Assembly: GCF_022788715.1 (NCBI RefSeq)
Contig: NZ_CP085167.1
Coordinates: 434,001 to 498,000, forward strand
Length of the DNA stretch: 64,000 nucleotides
DNA from: Sulfitobacter sp. DSM 110093
GTDB taxonomy: Bacteria > Pseudomonadota > Alphaproteobacteria > Rhodobacterales > Rhodobacteraceae
Direction: 5' to 3'
This document shows positions 55,844 through 64,000 of this stretch, one piece after another. The stretch's first letter is position 1, and each line of letters starts with the position of its first letter. Below the pieces are notes generated by a model. It did no database searches. It saw only the letters and a list, made by a program, of their open reading frames with translations, and had not been told where the DNA came from. Made by a program: the position numbers and the translations under genes.

Positions 55844-56590
55844 TCACTTTGCAGGCGTGACGATGCCGATGATCGGCCCCAGCGTGGTGAAGCCCGCCCC
55901 GGTACGGCGCAGTCCCGGCGCGCGCAGACGGGAGATATTGCCGTCGAAATACAGCGCGTTAGGCAGGTCCAACTCATCGCGGTAGAGCCGGGCAAACTCA
56001 TGAAAGGTTACCACGTCATTGGAAATCGCGAAAACAGCGCGTTTTCCGTCTGCCGTGGTGCCAACGCCGTTGCGGATATAGCGCGAGGTGCTGTTGGGTA
56101 AGAATCGCGGATGCAGCGCCCCGTCGATCACCAGCATCGGGCCGGATTGCGTGGCAAAGCGGCAGGCGGGCCTGTTCCTAAGATAGCGCTTGGTCTCGAT
56201 CACATCGGCGCGGCCATCGCGCAGGCAGAAGACGCCGTTGGGCAGCAGGCCAAAGTTGCCGGGCCCCGCGCTGTCGATCACGCCGCGCGCCTCGATACCC
56301 TCTTCGACGTAATGCCCGACCGGAGAGCGGTCCTCGTGGTACATGCCCGCGTTCATCGCAAAGCCCAGCCGCAAGCCCTGCGCCTTTAGCGCTTCATCTA
56401 ACGAGCCGAAGAACCCATAGGGCGCGCCTGCGTCATCGTTGAGAAAGAGCCGCAGATCGTCACGTTCCAGATCTACCTCGCAAACGGTGTAGGAACTGCC
56501 GTCAAACGTAATGTTGCGACATTCGGCAGCGTCCGAAGGCGTGCCTTTCAGCGCGATCAGCGCCAATGCGATCAGACCGGCGCGGATCAC
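55844..56590 (-). CDS. DUF2233 phosphodiester glycosidase-like secreted protein
   Basis: 248 residues with a signal peptide ([18 protein letters not shown]). The NAGPA/DUF2233 domain shows [44 protein letters not shown] and [11 protein letters not shown], the last two carrying the conserved Gly and Asp. Members cleave N-acetylglucosamine from phosphodiester-linked sugars (human uncovering enzyme) or act on wall teichoic-like polymers. The GTG start overlaps the rbfA stop (GTGA). Between rbfA and truB it is an insert in an otherwise RNA-related set. Confidence 0.88.
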   Translation of the reverse strand: MIRAGLIALALIALKGTPSDAAECRNITFDGSSYTVCEVDLERDDLRLFLNDDAGAPYGFFGSLDEALKAQGLRLGFAMNAGMYHEDRSPVGHYVEEGIEARGVIDSAGPGNFGLLPNGVFCLRDGRADVIETKRYLRNRPACRFATQSGPMLVIDGALHPRFLPNSTSRYIRNGVGTTADGKRAVFAISNDVVTFHEFARLYRDELDLPNALYFDGNISRLRAPGLRRTGAGFTTLGPIIGIVTPAK

Positions 56591-57018
56591 TGATCCGGCG
56601 CGCTGTCGGCAGCGTCATCATCCGGCGCATCCGCATCGCGGCGCACCACGTCTTGGTTCAACATCCGGCGCGTGTCGTCCATCCGGTCGAATGTCCGATC
56701 CAATTGGAACCGCAGATCGGGGGAAAACTTGAGCGTGAGTTTCTTAGCCACTTGTCGGCGCAATTCGTTCTTATTGCGCGCAAGCAGTTTAAGCACCTCA
56801 TCCTGACCTTCACCACCCAGCGGCAGCACATAGGCCGTGGCGATCTTGAGATCGGGCGAGATGCGCACTTCCCCCACGGTGATAGACAGACGGTTGAGGT
56901 CGGTGTCATGCACGTCCCCGCGTGCGAGTACATCAGACAAGGCGCGGCGGACGGTTTCGCCCACGCGGAGTTGTCGTTGCGACGGGCCTGCGCCCTCATG
57001 AAACTTGTTCTTTGCCAT
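56587..57018 (-). CDS. rbfA: Ribosome-binding factor A
   Basis: 143 residues from the ATG at 57018, giving the family start [11 protein letters not shown]-type domain: [23 protein letters not shown] and [24 protein letters not shown]. It binds helix 1 of 16S rRNA during cold-sensitive 30S maturation. The acidic C-terminal tail ([15 protein letters not shown]) is typical of Rhodobacterales. It leads the minus-strand group and is divergent from dapB. Confidence 0.96.
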   Translation of the reverse strand: MAKNKFHEGAGPSQRQLRVGETVRRALSDVLARGDVHDTDLNRLSITVGEVRISPDLKIATAYVLPLGGEGQDEVLKLLARNKNELRRQVAKKLTLKFSPDLRFQLDRTFDRMDDTRRMLNQDVVRRDADAPDDDAADSAPDQ

Positions 57019-57116
57019 GAACCCCATCTAAGGCTTCGGTTGCACTTTGCCAAGCGCTCGCCGACGGGCTAAACCAGCCGAGCCATTCATGCCCCCGAAC
57101 TGCAGGAGACACCCCC

Positions 57117-57935
57117 ATGACACAGACCCCCGGCATTGCCGTTACCGGCGCCTCTGGCCGCATGGGCCAGATGTTGATCCGTGAGATCACCGCCAGCGAC
57201 AAAATGCATCTGGCCGCAGCGGTAGAGCGGACGGGTCATGATTGGGTTGGCCGCGATGTGGGTGAGGCGATGGGTGGCACCGCGTCTGGTGTGACCGTAA
57301 CTGACGACGCAGCCGGGGCGTTCGCCAAGGTGCAGGCCGTGATCGATTTCACCGCGCCTCAGGCCACGATCGCCTTTGCTGCCGAGGCCGCGAAGGCCGG
57401 GATCGTGCATGTCATCGGCACCACCGGGATGACCGATGAAGAAATCGCGCAGCTTGCTCCAGCAGCCGAGCAGGGGGCCGTCATCGTCCGCGCGGGCAAC
57501 ATGAGCCTTGGCGTGAACCTGCTGACACAGCTCACCCGTCAGGTCGCCGCTGCATTGGACGTGGATTACGATATTGAGATCATTGAGGCGCATCACAATC
57601 AAAAGGTCGACGCACCGTCAGGCACCGCTTTGATGTTGGGCGAAGCTGCCGCCGAGGGGCGCGGCGTGAAACTCGCCGATGTCTCCGACAGGGGCCGCGA
57701 TGGCATTACTGGTGCACGGAAGAAGGGGGACATCGGTTTCACCGCGATCCGGGGCGGAGACATCGTGGGGGAGCATGATGTGATGTTCGCCGCCGCCGGA
57801 GAGCGGATCATCCTGCGCCACATCGCGTCTGACCGGGCGCTTTTCGCGCGCGGCGCTCTGAAGGCCGCGCTCTGGGGGCAGGGGCAGGCGCCGGGCGAAT
57901 ATGACATGCTGGATGTGCTGGGCCTGAAACCCTGA
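57117..57935 (+). CDS. dapB: 4-hydroxy-tetrahydrodipicolinate reductase
   Basis: 272 residues. It reduces 4-hydroxy-tetrahydrodipicolinate with NAD(P)H in lysine/diaminopimelate synthesis, downstream of asd. Rossmann motif [11 protein letters not shown] (9-19), catalytic His159/His160 and Lys163 in [17 protein letters not shown], and the substrate loop [13 protein letters not shown] are intact. AGGAG is eight bases upstream. It is followed after 79 bases by a small secreted-protein gene. Confidence 0.97.
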   Translation: MTQTPGIAVTGASGRMGQMLIREITASDKMHLAAAVERTGHDWVGRDVGEAMGGTASGVTVTDDAAGAFAKVQAVIDFTAPQATIAFAAEAAKAGIVHVIGTTGMTDEEIAQLAPAAEQGAVIVRAGNMSLGVNLLTQLTRQVAAALDVDYDIEIIEAHHNQKVDAPSGTALMLGEAAAEGRGVKLADVSDRGRDGITGARKKGDIGFTAIRGGDIVGEHDVMFAAAGERIILRHIASDRALFARGALKAALWGQGQAPGEYDMLDVLGLKP

Positions 57936-58014
57936 ACCGAATGCAGATTATCTGAAACTTTCCCTCTTTTGCTTACGTGAATGCCAAGAGGCAATTCACT
58001 GATGGGAGGTTTCG

Positions 58015-58374
58015 ATGAGGATTACTTTTGCACTCGCCGCAACAGCGGTGTTGGCGCTAAGCGGCCTGCCTGTAGCGGCGGAATATGCCCGTATCCAAAG
58101 CAAATCCGACTTCGTCGCGGCGGTGGATGGCAAAAATCTGACCCGCCCGCTCGTCAATCTGCAGGTGGCCTCTGGCGGGGTCATCTCCGGCAAAGGCGCG
58201 GTTTGGGAGGTCACGGGCACTTGGACGTGGAAAGACGGTTTCTTCTGTCGGACGCTGGTCTGGGGCGGCAAGGATCTGGGCTATAACTGCCAAGTGGTCA
58301 TGCGCGATGGCGCGAAAATCCGCTTCACCTCCGACAAGGGTACGGGCGATTCAGCCGTCCTGACCCTGCGCTAA
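58015..58374 (+). CDS. Small secreted protein of unknown function
   Basis: 119 residues with a Sec signal peptide (1-22, cleavage after VAAE or nearby). The mature part is a predicted beta sandwich: FVAAVDGKNLTRPLVNLQVASGG, GTWTWKDGFFCRTLVWGGKDLGYNCQVV, with two cysteines likely disulfide-bonded, ending in a KIRFTSDKG strand. GGAGG precedes the ATG. I recognise no named family; it probably lies in the periplasm. It is convergent with the DUF1674 gene. Confidence 0.82.
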   Translation: MRITFALAATAVLALSGLPVAAEYARIQSKSDFVAAVDGKNLTRPLVNLQVASGGVISGKGAVWEVTGTWTWKDGFFCRTLVWGGKDLGYNCQVVMRDGAKIRFTSDKGTGDSAVLTLR

Positions 58375-58380
58375 GGCCGC

Positions 58381-58683
58381 TTAGAAATCGACGGCGATGC
58401 CCTTTTTCTCCCAATCGCCATAGCGCACCGGCTCTGGCCCATCGCGGCCACCCAGTTCGGCGGGCAGGTCCAGCGCAGCGGCGGCCTCGCGCCGTGCGGC
58501 GGCCTCGGCCAAGGCGCGTTGCGCGGCGGCGGGCAGGTCAGGGCCGGGCTGCGGGGTCGGGTCATGTGGCGTGTCGGGGATCGGCTTTGGCCCCGGTTTG
58601 GGCTGCGGTGGCAGGTCCGGCGCGGGGCTTGGAGTTGGGTCAGGTCCGGGTTTGCTGTCGGGAATGGGGCGTTGATCGGGCAT
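58381..58683 (-). CDS. DUF1674 (SDHAF4-like) protein with long proline-rich N terminus
   Basis: 100 residues from the second of two adjacent ATGs, preceded by AGAGG. The C-terminal 25 residues, ELGGRDGPEPVRYGDWEKKGIAVDF, are the DUF1674/SDHAF4 signature; the mitochondrial relative helps assemble succinate dehydrogenase with FAD. Residues 1-50 are a run of Pro, Asp and Gly with hardly any hydrophobic residues, longer than I would expect. The middle helix is alanine-rich. No sdh genes are in the window. Confidence 0.85.
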   Translation of the reverse strand: MPDQRPIPDSKPGPDPTPSPAPDLPPQPKPGPKPIPDTPHDPTPQPGPDLPAAAQRALAEAAARREAAAALDLPAELGGRDGPEPVRYGDWEKKGIAVDF

Positions 58684-58780
58684 CATGGTCCTCTTGAGCC
58701 AAGTTCTCCCTTGATATACGTCGCGCGCTGGCCCAGACAACCCGGCAACCCCTCAAACGAGACCCAGATAGGACATGACC

Positions 58781-60052
58781 ATGGCAGACACAGGCGTTCA
58801 GGCCCGCAGAAGCGCGGTATACCTGCTGGATCAGATTTTGGGCGAAGAGCCACGTCTGATGTCGGAACTGCTCGCCTCCGGCGCGTTGGACAAGTTGCCC
58901 CCGGATGATCGGGCGCGGGCACAACGTCTGGCACAGGACACGCTGCGCGGATTGGAGCGTGCCGACCGGCTGTTGCAAAAACATCTGCAAAAGGCCCCGC
59001 CGCTGACCGTGCGCAACGTGCTCCGCGTCGGTACGGTGGAGCTCTGTCATGGCGGGGCGGCGCATGGGGTGGTGAACACGATGGTCAATCTCGTGTCGCA
59101 GCACCGCACGCTGAGCCACCTCAGAGGTCTGACCAATGCCGTCCTGCGCAAGATCGCCGCGCAGGGGCCTGAGGCTTGGGACGCCCTGCGTGCGCCGCGC
59201 CTGCCGAAATGGCTGCGCGGCCCGCTGGCCGAAGCTTGGGGCACCGACGCCATCGCCGCGATGGAAGAGGCGCATTTCGTGGGCGCACCGCTTGATCTGA
59301 CCGCCAAGGGTGATCCTGCCGCTTTGGCCGAGGCCGTGGGCGGCACGCTGTTGCCGACAGGGTCCGTTCGGGTGACGGATGCCGGGCAGGTCTCCACCAT
59401 GCCCGGCTTTGCCGAAGGTGACTGGTGGGTGCAGGATGCCGCCGCTGCGATCCCGGTGCGGGTGCTGGCCCCGACCGAAGGTGAAACCGTGCTGGACCTC
59501 TGTGCCGCGCCGGGGGGCAAGACCATGCAGCTTGCCGCTGCGGGGGCTGTCGTGACCGCCGTTGACCAGTCGCATCCACGGATGCAGCGGGTGAAGGAAA
59601 ACCTTGCCCGCGTGGGGCTTAAGGCCAAGACACTCACCAAGGACGCCCGTGCCGTAGAGGGTGCGTTTGACGCGATCCTGCTTGATGCGCCCTGTTCCGC
59701 CACCGGCACCATCCGCCGCCACCCCGATCTGCCCCATGCCAAAGATGGCTCGGAATTCGGGGACCTGATCGAGTTGCAATCCGAGTTGATCGACCACGCA
59801 TGGAGCTTGCTGAAACCCGGCGGGCGGCTGGTGTTCTGCACCTGCAGCCTGCTGCCCGACGAGGGCGAAGTGCAGGTCGACGAAGCCTTAGAACGGCACG
59901 GTGACATGACGGTGGACCGCGCCGCGCTGGACGTGGCCGGGGTCGACGCAGAGTGGATCACCGAAGAAGGCGGGTTGCGTCTGCGCCCTGATTTCTGGGC
60001 TGACAAAGGCGGCATGGACGGGTTCTACATCGCCTGTTTGCGCAAAGGTTAA
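58781..60052 (+). CDS. RsmB/NOP family RNA cytosine-C5 methyltransferase
   Basis: 423 residues from the ATG at 58781 (AGGA seven bases upstream; an ATG two codons earlier is too close to it). An N-terminal NusB-like helical domain (9-130) is followed by a SAM domain with VLDLCAAPGGKTMQLA, DAPCSATGTIRRHPD and FCTCSLLPDEGE; the Cys of TCSL is the catalytic nucleophile. It methylates cytosine in rRNA, position uncertain (RsmB itself is C967). Next downstream in many relatives are a heparinase and purH, as here. Confidence 0.94.
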   Translation: MADTGVQARRSAVYLLDQILGEEPRLMSELLASGALDKLPPDDRARAQRLAQDTLRGLERADRLLQKHLQKAPPLTVRNVLRVGTVELCHGGAAHGVVNTMVNLVSQHRTLSHLRGLTNAVLRKIAAQGPEAWDALRAPRLPKWLRGPLAEAWGTDAIAAMEEAHFVGAPLDLTAKGDPAALAEAVGGTLLPTGSVRVTDAGQVSTMPGFAEGDWWVQDAAAAIPVRVLAPTEGETVLDLCAAPGGKTMQLAAAGAVVTAVDQSHPRMQRVKENLARVGLKAKTLTKDARAVEGAFDAILLDAPCSATGTIRRHPDLPHAKDGSEFGDLIELQSELIDHAWSLLKPGGRLVFCTCSLLPDEGEVQVDEALERHGDMTVDRAALDVAGVDAEWITEEGGLRLRPDFWADKGGMDGFYIACLRKG

Positions 60053-60055
60053 GCG

Positions 60056-60805
60056 TCACGCGCCGATCGGCGGTGAGGGTACGGCGAGGTACGCCGCGTT
60101 CGGTATGTCTATCAAACCTCTGATGCCCAGCGTTTCGACATCTTCAGGCATAAGCCGCGCGATGGCTTGGCTGACCGCTGCAAAAGTCGCGATACGATTC
60201 GCCCCCGCCGCCGCGATATAGGGCAGGCCGGGTGTTGGTGTGGTGCGCTCTAGCACCCGCAGGTGGCGGGCGAAGGGGTCGTAGCGTTGGATCAATCGCC
60301 ATGACACCGCATCAAGTGCTGCGATATCCGCGCGCCCATCTGCGACGGTCTGGGCAGAGTTGCGGTGACCATGGCTTTGTGAACGGTTCTTGAACCAGAA
60401 CCCCTCTGCGCTGCAATGAGCGTGAGCAGCGGCATATCCAGACTGTGAAAATGACTGATTATAGGTGAACCGCGCCGTGCGAAATTCGGAAATTGTTTCA
60501 CGGGGATCATCGGCACGGATCACAAAAACGCTGTTGTAATATCCCGGCGGGCAGCCTGCGACGGCAAAGTCAGGCGTACCGATCAACGTGACATGGTCGT
60601 GCAGCCACAGACGGTAAGGCATCCCGCAGGTTTGCGAGAGGGTCAGATCCGGCGCCTTCCAAACTGTAAATTCCTCTGCTTTGTTGTTCAGTGTTTCAGG
60701 CGCCGCGATGCCCCGCGCGGCAAGTTCTTCGCAGATTAGCGCCCAATAGCGGGCATGGGCCTCGGCGGTCTCTGGCCGCAGGTACATCATCAGGCTGGCG
60801 ATCAT
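60056..60805 (-). CDS. PhnD-like phosphate/phosphonate-type binding protein, no signal peptide
   Basis: 249 residues from the ATG at 60805 with GGAG eight bases upstream. The fold pattern is that of PhnD/periplasmic binding proteins: DLTLSQTCGMPYRL, GYYNSVFVIRADDPRETISEF, ALDAVSWRLI and GLPYIAAAG. No hydrophobic leader is present from this ATG; the longer upstream frame is not supported. A cytosolic solute sensor, or a degraded ABC system, are both possible. No permease or ATPase gene is adjacent. Confidence 0.83.
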   Translation of the reverse strand: MIASLMMYLRPETAEAHARYWALICEELAARGIAAPETLNNKAEEFTVWKAPDLTLSQTCGMPYRLWLHDHVTLIGTPDFAVAGCPPGYYNSVFVIRADDPRETISEFRTARFTYNQSFSQSGYAAAHAHCSAEGFWFKNRSQSHGHRNSAQTVADGRADIAALDAVSWRLIQRYDPFARHLRVLERTTPTPGLPYIAAAGANRIATFAAVSQAIARLMPEDVETLGIRGLIDIPNAAYLAVPSPPIGA

Positions 60806-60971
60806 CTGCGTGCTCCGCTTGGGACGACTATCTTTTAGGCAAGGCGCGGCCGCGCTGGCAAGGGACCGTTCCCCGCCGATTGCGCGGCGCCTGGGGAAAA
60901 TTCGGTGACTCATCGCGGCGCGGGGGCTATGCTCCCGTCAAACGCCATCAGAGCGTCAGGGGCAGCTTGAT

Positions 60972-62720
60972 ATGATTAATCTTTCCAGCGTCATGGCCCG
61001 AAGGGTGCGGTTCTTGAACCGCTTGCACGCGTGGCGCGCGACTCGTGGGCGCGGGCGGGCGACAGGTTTTGTGTCTTCGCCCGAGCCGCGCACCATTGGT
61101 TCTTTTGCGCGGGGGCGGCAGTTGATCGCGGGCAATTATCTTTTTGCTGGCAGTCTGCTGACCGCGCCGCAGACCGCGATGTGGGAACTGGCCCCGCCAG
61201 ATCACGTCTTTGCGGCGGAACTGCATGGATTCGCATGGTTGGATGACCTTGCCGCAGTGGGCGACGCGCGGGCGCGGACAGCGGCGCAGGATTGGCTTTG
61301 GGATTGGATCGACCGCTTCGGGCGCGGGCAGGGGCCCGGCTGGACCCCGGCGCTGACGGGGCGGCGGCTGATCCGTTGGATCAACCATGCGCTTTTCATG
61401 TTGCGGGGCACGGAAGCCGAGCAGAGCGATGTTTTCTACCGTTCGTTAGAGCAACAGACCCGCTTTCTGTCGAAACGCTGGCGTGCCTCTGCGCCGGGGC
61501 TGCCTCGGTTCGAGGCGCTGACCGGGCTGATCTATGCGGGCCTGTCGCTTGAGGGGTTGGAGGAACTGGCCGATCCGGCGATCAAGGCATTGGCGCGCGA
61601 ATGTGCCATCCAGATCGACGCCGAGGGCGGCTTGCCCACCCGCAACCCCGAAGAATTGCTCGCCGTGTTTACCCTGCTGACATGGGCCGCTGCCGCGCTA
61701 AGCGATGCAGGCCGCAGCACGCCAAAGGAACATCTGACTGCGATCGAGCGTATCGCGCCCACCCTGCGCAGCCTGCGCCATGCGGATGGCGCTTTGGCGC
61801 GGTTCCATGGCGGCGGGCGCGGTATGGAAGGCTGGCTGGATCACGCGCTGGCGGCGGCCAAGGTCAAGACACGGCAGCCCGATGGGCTGGCGATGGGCTA
61901 TGCACGGCTGTCTGCGGGGCGCACCAGCGTGATTGTCGATGCCGCACCCCCGCCGGGTGGCTCGGCATCGGGCAATGCCCATGCCTCGACATTGGCGTTC
62001 GAGCTGACCTCGGGGCGGCGGCCCTTGGTTGTGAACTGCGGTTCAGGCGCGTCATTTGGGCTGGAGTGGCGTCGGGCAGGGCGGGCCACGCCGTCGCATT
62101 CGGCACTGTCGCTGGTCGGCCATTCCAGTGCGCGGCTGGCAGAGCCTGATCGCCACACGGGAGAAGAGGCGCTGATCCAAGGGCCGCGCCATGTGCCCGT
62201 CGAGATCGGAGAGGCGGCCGATGGGCTGCGCTTTGAAGGGGGGCACGATGCCTATCTGCGCAGCCACGGGCTGACCCATGCGCGACGGCTTGAATTGACG
62301 TCGGACGGGCGCGGCCTGTCGGGGGAAGACATGCTGCTGGCGATAGAGGATGCCGAGAAGCGGCGTTTCGACAAAATGCTGGATGCCACACGGCTGAAAG
62401 GAGTGCCCTTTGACATCCGCTTTCACCTCCACCCGGATGTAGATGCCACGGTTGACCTTGGCGGGGCTGCGACCTCAATGGCGCTGAAAAGTGGTGAGAT
62501 TTGGGTGTTTCGCCATGACGGTACGCATAATCTGTCTTTGGAACCGGGGGTTTACCTTGAGACGACCCGTCTTAAACCCCGCGCCGCGCAGCAGATCGTG
62601 CTGACCGGATATGCCATGAACTATGCCACGCGGGTGCGCTGGTCGTTGTCAAAAGCGCAGGAAACTGCGATTGGCGTGCGAGATTTGTCGATCGACGATC
62701 CCTATGCTGATGAAGACTGA
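60972..62720 (+). CDS. Heparinase II/III family protein
   Basis: 582 residues. The N-terminal all-helical toroid (about 70-300) includes [27 protein letters not shown] and [18 protein letters not shown]; the C-terminal beta-sandwich (Hepar_II_III) starts [16 protein letters not shown] and contains [21 protein letters not shown] and [13 protein letters not shown]. This family cleaves uronic-acid polysaccharides; a periplasmic lyase role is usual, but no signal peptide is seen. Placement between rsmB-type and purH genes is shared by many alphaproteobacteria and suggests a housekeeping polysaccharide job. Confidence 0.9.
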   Translation: MINLSSVMARRVRFLNRLHAWRATRGRGRATGFVSSPEPRTIGSFARGRQLIAGNYLFAGSLLTAPQTAMWELAPPDHVFAAELHGFAWLDDLAAVGDARARTAAQDWLWDWIDRFGRGQGPGWTPALTGRRLIRWINHALFMLRGTEAEQSDVFYRSLEQQTRFLSKRWRASAPGLPRFEALTGLIYAGLSLEGLEELADPAIKALARECAIQIDAEGGLPTRNPEELLAVFTLLTWAAAALSDAGRSTPKEHLTAIERIAPTLRSLRHADGALARFHGGGRGMEGWLDHALAAAKVKTRQPDGLAMGYARLSAGRTSVIVDAAPPPGGSASGNAHASTLAFELTSGRRPLVVNCGSGASFGLEWRRAGRATPSHSALSLVGHSSARLAEPDRHTGEEALIQGPRHVPVEIGEAADGLRFEGGHDAYLRSHGLTHARRLELTSDGRGLSGEDMLLAIEDAEKRRFDKMLDATRLKGVPFDIRFHLHPDVDATVDLGGAATSMALKSGEIWVFRHDGTHNLSLEPGVYLETTRLKPRAAQQIVLTGYAMNYATRVRWSLSKAQETAIGVRDLSIDDPYADED

Positions 62721-62736
62721 CCAAGGAACCAGCCCC

Positions 62737-64000
62737 ATGCCCGATCTCTATCCCATCAAACGCGCTCTTCTTTCCGTATCCGACAAGACCGGTCTTTTGG
62801 ACCTTGGCAAAGCTTTGGCGGCACGCGGCGTGGAACTGCTCAGCACAGGCGGCACCGCAAAAGCACTGCGCGACGCGGGGCTTGAGGTGTTGGATGTGGC
62901 CGATGTGACGGGCTTCCCCGAGATGATGGATGGCCGCGTGAAGACGCTGCACCCGGTCGTGCATGGCGGTCTGCTGGCGCTGCGCGACAATGACGAACAC
63001 GTCAGCGCGATGAACGAACATAACATCGGGGCAATCGATCTGGTGGTGGTGAACCTTTATCCCTTCGAGGAAACCGTCGCCAAGGGCGCGGAATACGCCG
63101 AGGTGATCGAGAATATCGACATTGGCGGCCCGGCGATGATCCGTTCGGCGGCCAAGAACCACGGCTTCGTCAACGTCGTGGTCGACGTCGAGGATTACGC
63201 CGAGGTGATTGCTGAGATGGAGGCCAATGACGGCCAGACCACCTACGCCCTGCGCCAGCGCCTTGCCCAAACCGCCTATGCCCGCACCGCCGCCTATGAC
63301 ACGGCTGTCAGCACTTGGATGGCCGAGCAGGTTGCAGACACCCCGCGCCGCCGCACCTTTGGCGGCACGCTCGCGCAAACCCTGCGCTATGGCGAAAACC
63401 CGCATCAGCAGGCGGCGTTCTATACCGACGGCTCCACCGCGCCGGGGTTGGCGAACGCGGTGCAGCATCAGGGCAAGGAACTGTCCTACAACAACATCAA
63501 CGACACTGACGCCGCCTTTGCGCTGGTCAGCGAGTTTGACCCCAAAGATGGCCCCGCCTGCGCGATCATCAAACACGCCAACCCCTGCGGCGTGGCACGG
63601 GGCGAGACGATGCTGGACGCCTACAAACGCGCCTTTGATTGTGACCGCACCTCGGCCTTTGGCGGCATCATCGCCTTGAACCAGCCACTCGACGGGCCGA
63701 CTGCCGAAGCGATTGCTGCGATCTTTACCGAAGTTGTCATCGCCCCCGGCGCGGATGAGGATGCCAAGCGCATCTTTGCCGCGAAAAAGAACCTGCGTCT
63801 GCTGACCACCGAAGGTCTGGCCGACCCAGCCGCCGCTGCTTTGGCCGTGCGTCAAGTCTCGGGCGGGTTCCTCGTGCAGGACAAAGACGTGGGCCGCGTC
63901 AGCCGCGATGACCTCAAGGTCGTGACCAAGCGCAAGCCGTCGGATCAAGAACTCGACGACATGCTGTTTGCTTGGACCGTGGCGAAACACGTTAAATCCA
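62737..64000 (+). CDS. purH: AICAR transformylase/IMP cyclohydrolase, 5' part
   Basis: 421 codons are visible from the ATG at 62737 (AAGGA eight bases upstream) to the window edge; the full enzyme is about 530. It does the last two steps of IMP synthesis. The N-terminal IMP cyclohydrolase domain (1-200) begins [16 protein letters not shown] with [26 protein letters not shown], and NLYPFE; the transformylase part holds [10 protein letters not shown] and [11 protein letters not shown], the catalytic Lys-His region. It is cut off by the window, not broken. Confidence 0.97.
   Translation, partial: MPDLYPIKRALLSVSDKTGLLDLGKALAARGVELLSTGGTAKALRDAGLEVLDVADVTGFPEMMDGRVKTLHPVVHGGLLALRDNDEHVSAMNEHNIGAIDLVVVNLYPFEETVAKGAEYAEVIENIDIGGPAMIRSAAKNHGFVNVVVDVEDYAEVIAEMEANDGQTTYALRQRLAQTAYARTAAYDTAVSTWMAEQVADTPRRRTFGGTLAQTLRYGENPHQQAAFYTDGSTAPGLANAVQHQGKELSYNNINDTDAAFALVSEFDPKDGPACAIIKHANPCGVARGETMLDAYKRAFDCDRTSAFGGIIALNQPLDGPTAEAIAAIFTEVVIAPGADEDAKRIFAAKKNLRLLTTEGLADPAAAALAVRQVSGGFLVQDKDVGRVSRDDLKVVTKRKPSDQELDDMLFAWTVAKHVKS

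Noticed and set aside
62572..63990. 472-codon minus-strand frame at the window end
   Set aside because: Antisense to purH, whose motifs are intact on the plus strand; purH simply runs off the window.

Overview
The window is ordinary, gene-dense, GC-rich chromosome from an alphaproteobacterium of the Rhodobacterales, most likely the marine Roseobacter group and possibly Sulfitobacter-like. The genus is an inference from protein style and gene order. Supporting signs are a CcrM-type GANTC methylase, family-typical unknowns (DUF2794, DUF4170, DUF2125, DUF3576, DUF1674), and the pmbA-cysQ-DUF4170-waaA-lpxK and leuS-lptE-holA arrangements. I found no rRNA, tRNA, CRISPR array, prophage, transposase or insertion sequence. 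Coding density is about 95%, with many 4-base ATGA/GTGA overlaps that suggest translational coupling.

Layout. 1-3.0 kb: end of a DUF2794 gene, an NlpC/P60 peptidase coupled to an M17 leucyl aminopeptidase, and a small Hpt-like protein. 3.0-7.5 kb: beta-carbonic anhydrase, asd, an overlapping pair encoding a secreted 97-residue protein and a membrane-anchored winged-helix protein, a secreted cysteine-containing protein, and rnhB. 7.5-13.5 kb: ccrM with two GANTC sites in its leader, an AlkB-type alkane monooxygenase, mutY, a DciA-like DUF721 protein, a DsbA-family protein and a CoA-transferase. 13.5-19.8 kb: an envelope/lipid A cluster on the minus strand (lpxK, waaA-like, DUF4170, cysQ-like, pmbA) plus DUF2125. 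19.9-22.5 kb: a coupled SDR / crotonase-fold / flavoprotein trio. 22.5-27.7 kb: gst, holA, lptE, leuS and a DUF3576 lipoprotein.

28-36 kb: a porin, yggS, an L,D-transpeptidase-fold protein coupled to ribA, an OmpR-type response regulator with a structured downstream region, xthA, a CnoX-like thioredoxin, a Lon-N-domain protein coupled to Trm112, and a UbiH-type hydroxylase. 36-43.3 kb: amidase, aminotransferase, ftsK, lolA and a lytic transglycosylase lipoprotein. 43.5-50.2 kb: hspQ, gamma-glutamyltransferase, thiolase, free-methionine-R-sulfoxide reductase, an RluA-type pseudouridine synthase, a 1-Cys peroxiredoxin and a Stealth-type sugar-phosphate transferase. 50.4-57 kb: the translation/RNA cluster rbfA-truB-rpsO-pnp, interrupted by DUF2233, DUF1643 and a membrane-anchored RTX gene. 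57-64 kb: dapB, a small secreted protein, an SDHAF4-like DUF1674 protein, an RsmB-type methyltransferase, a PhnD-like binding protein, a heparinase II/III protein and the start of purH.

Recurring themes are cell envelope building (lpxK, waaA, lptE, lolA, porin, peptidoglycan enzymes), redox defence (DsbA, CnoX, peroxiredoxin, MsrC, GST, MutY, XthA) and RNA/translation maintenance. No obvious new defence or metabolic island is present. The best candidates for undescribed biology are: the secreted-protein/membrane winged-helix pair at 4953-5922; the stacked RNA hairpins at 32084-32227 behind the response regulator; the Hpt-like protein at 2547-2927; and several family members that have lost canonical catalytic residues (WaaA-like, crotonase-like, and the RibB half of RibA).
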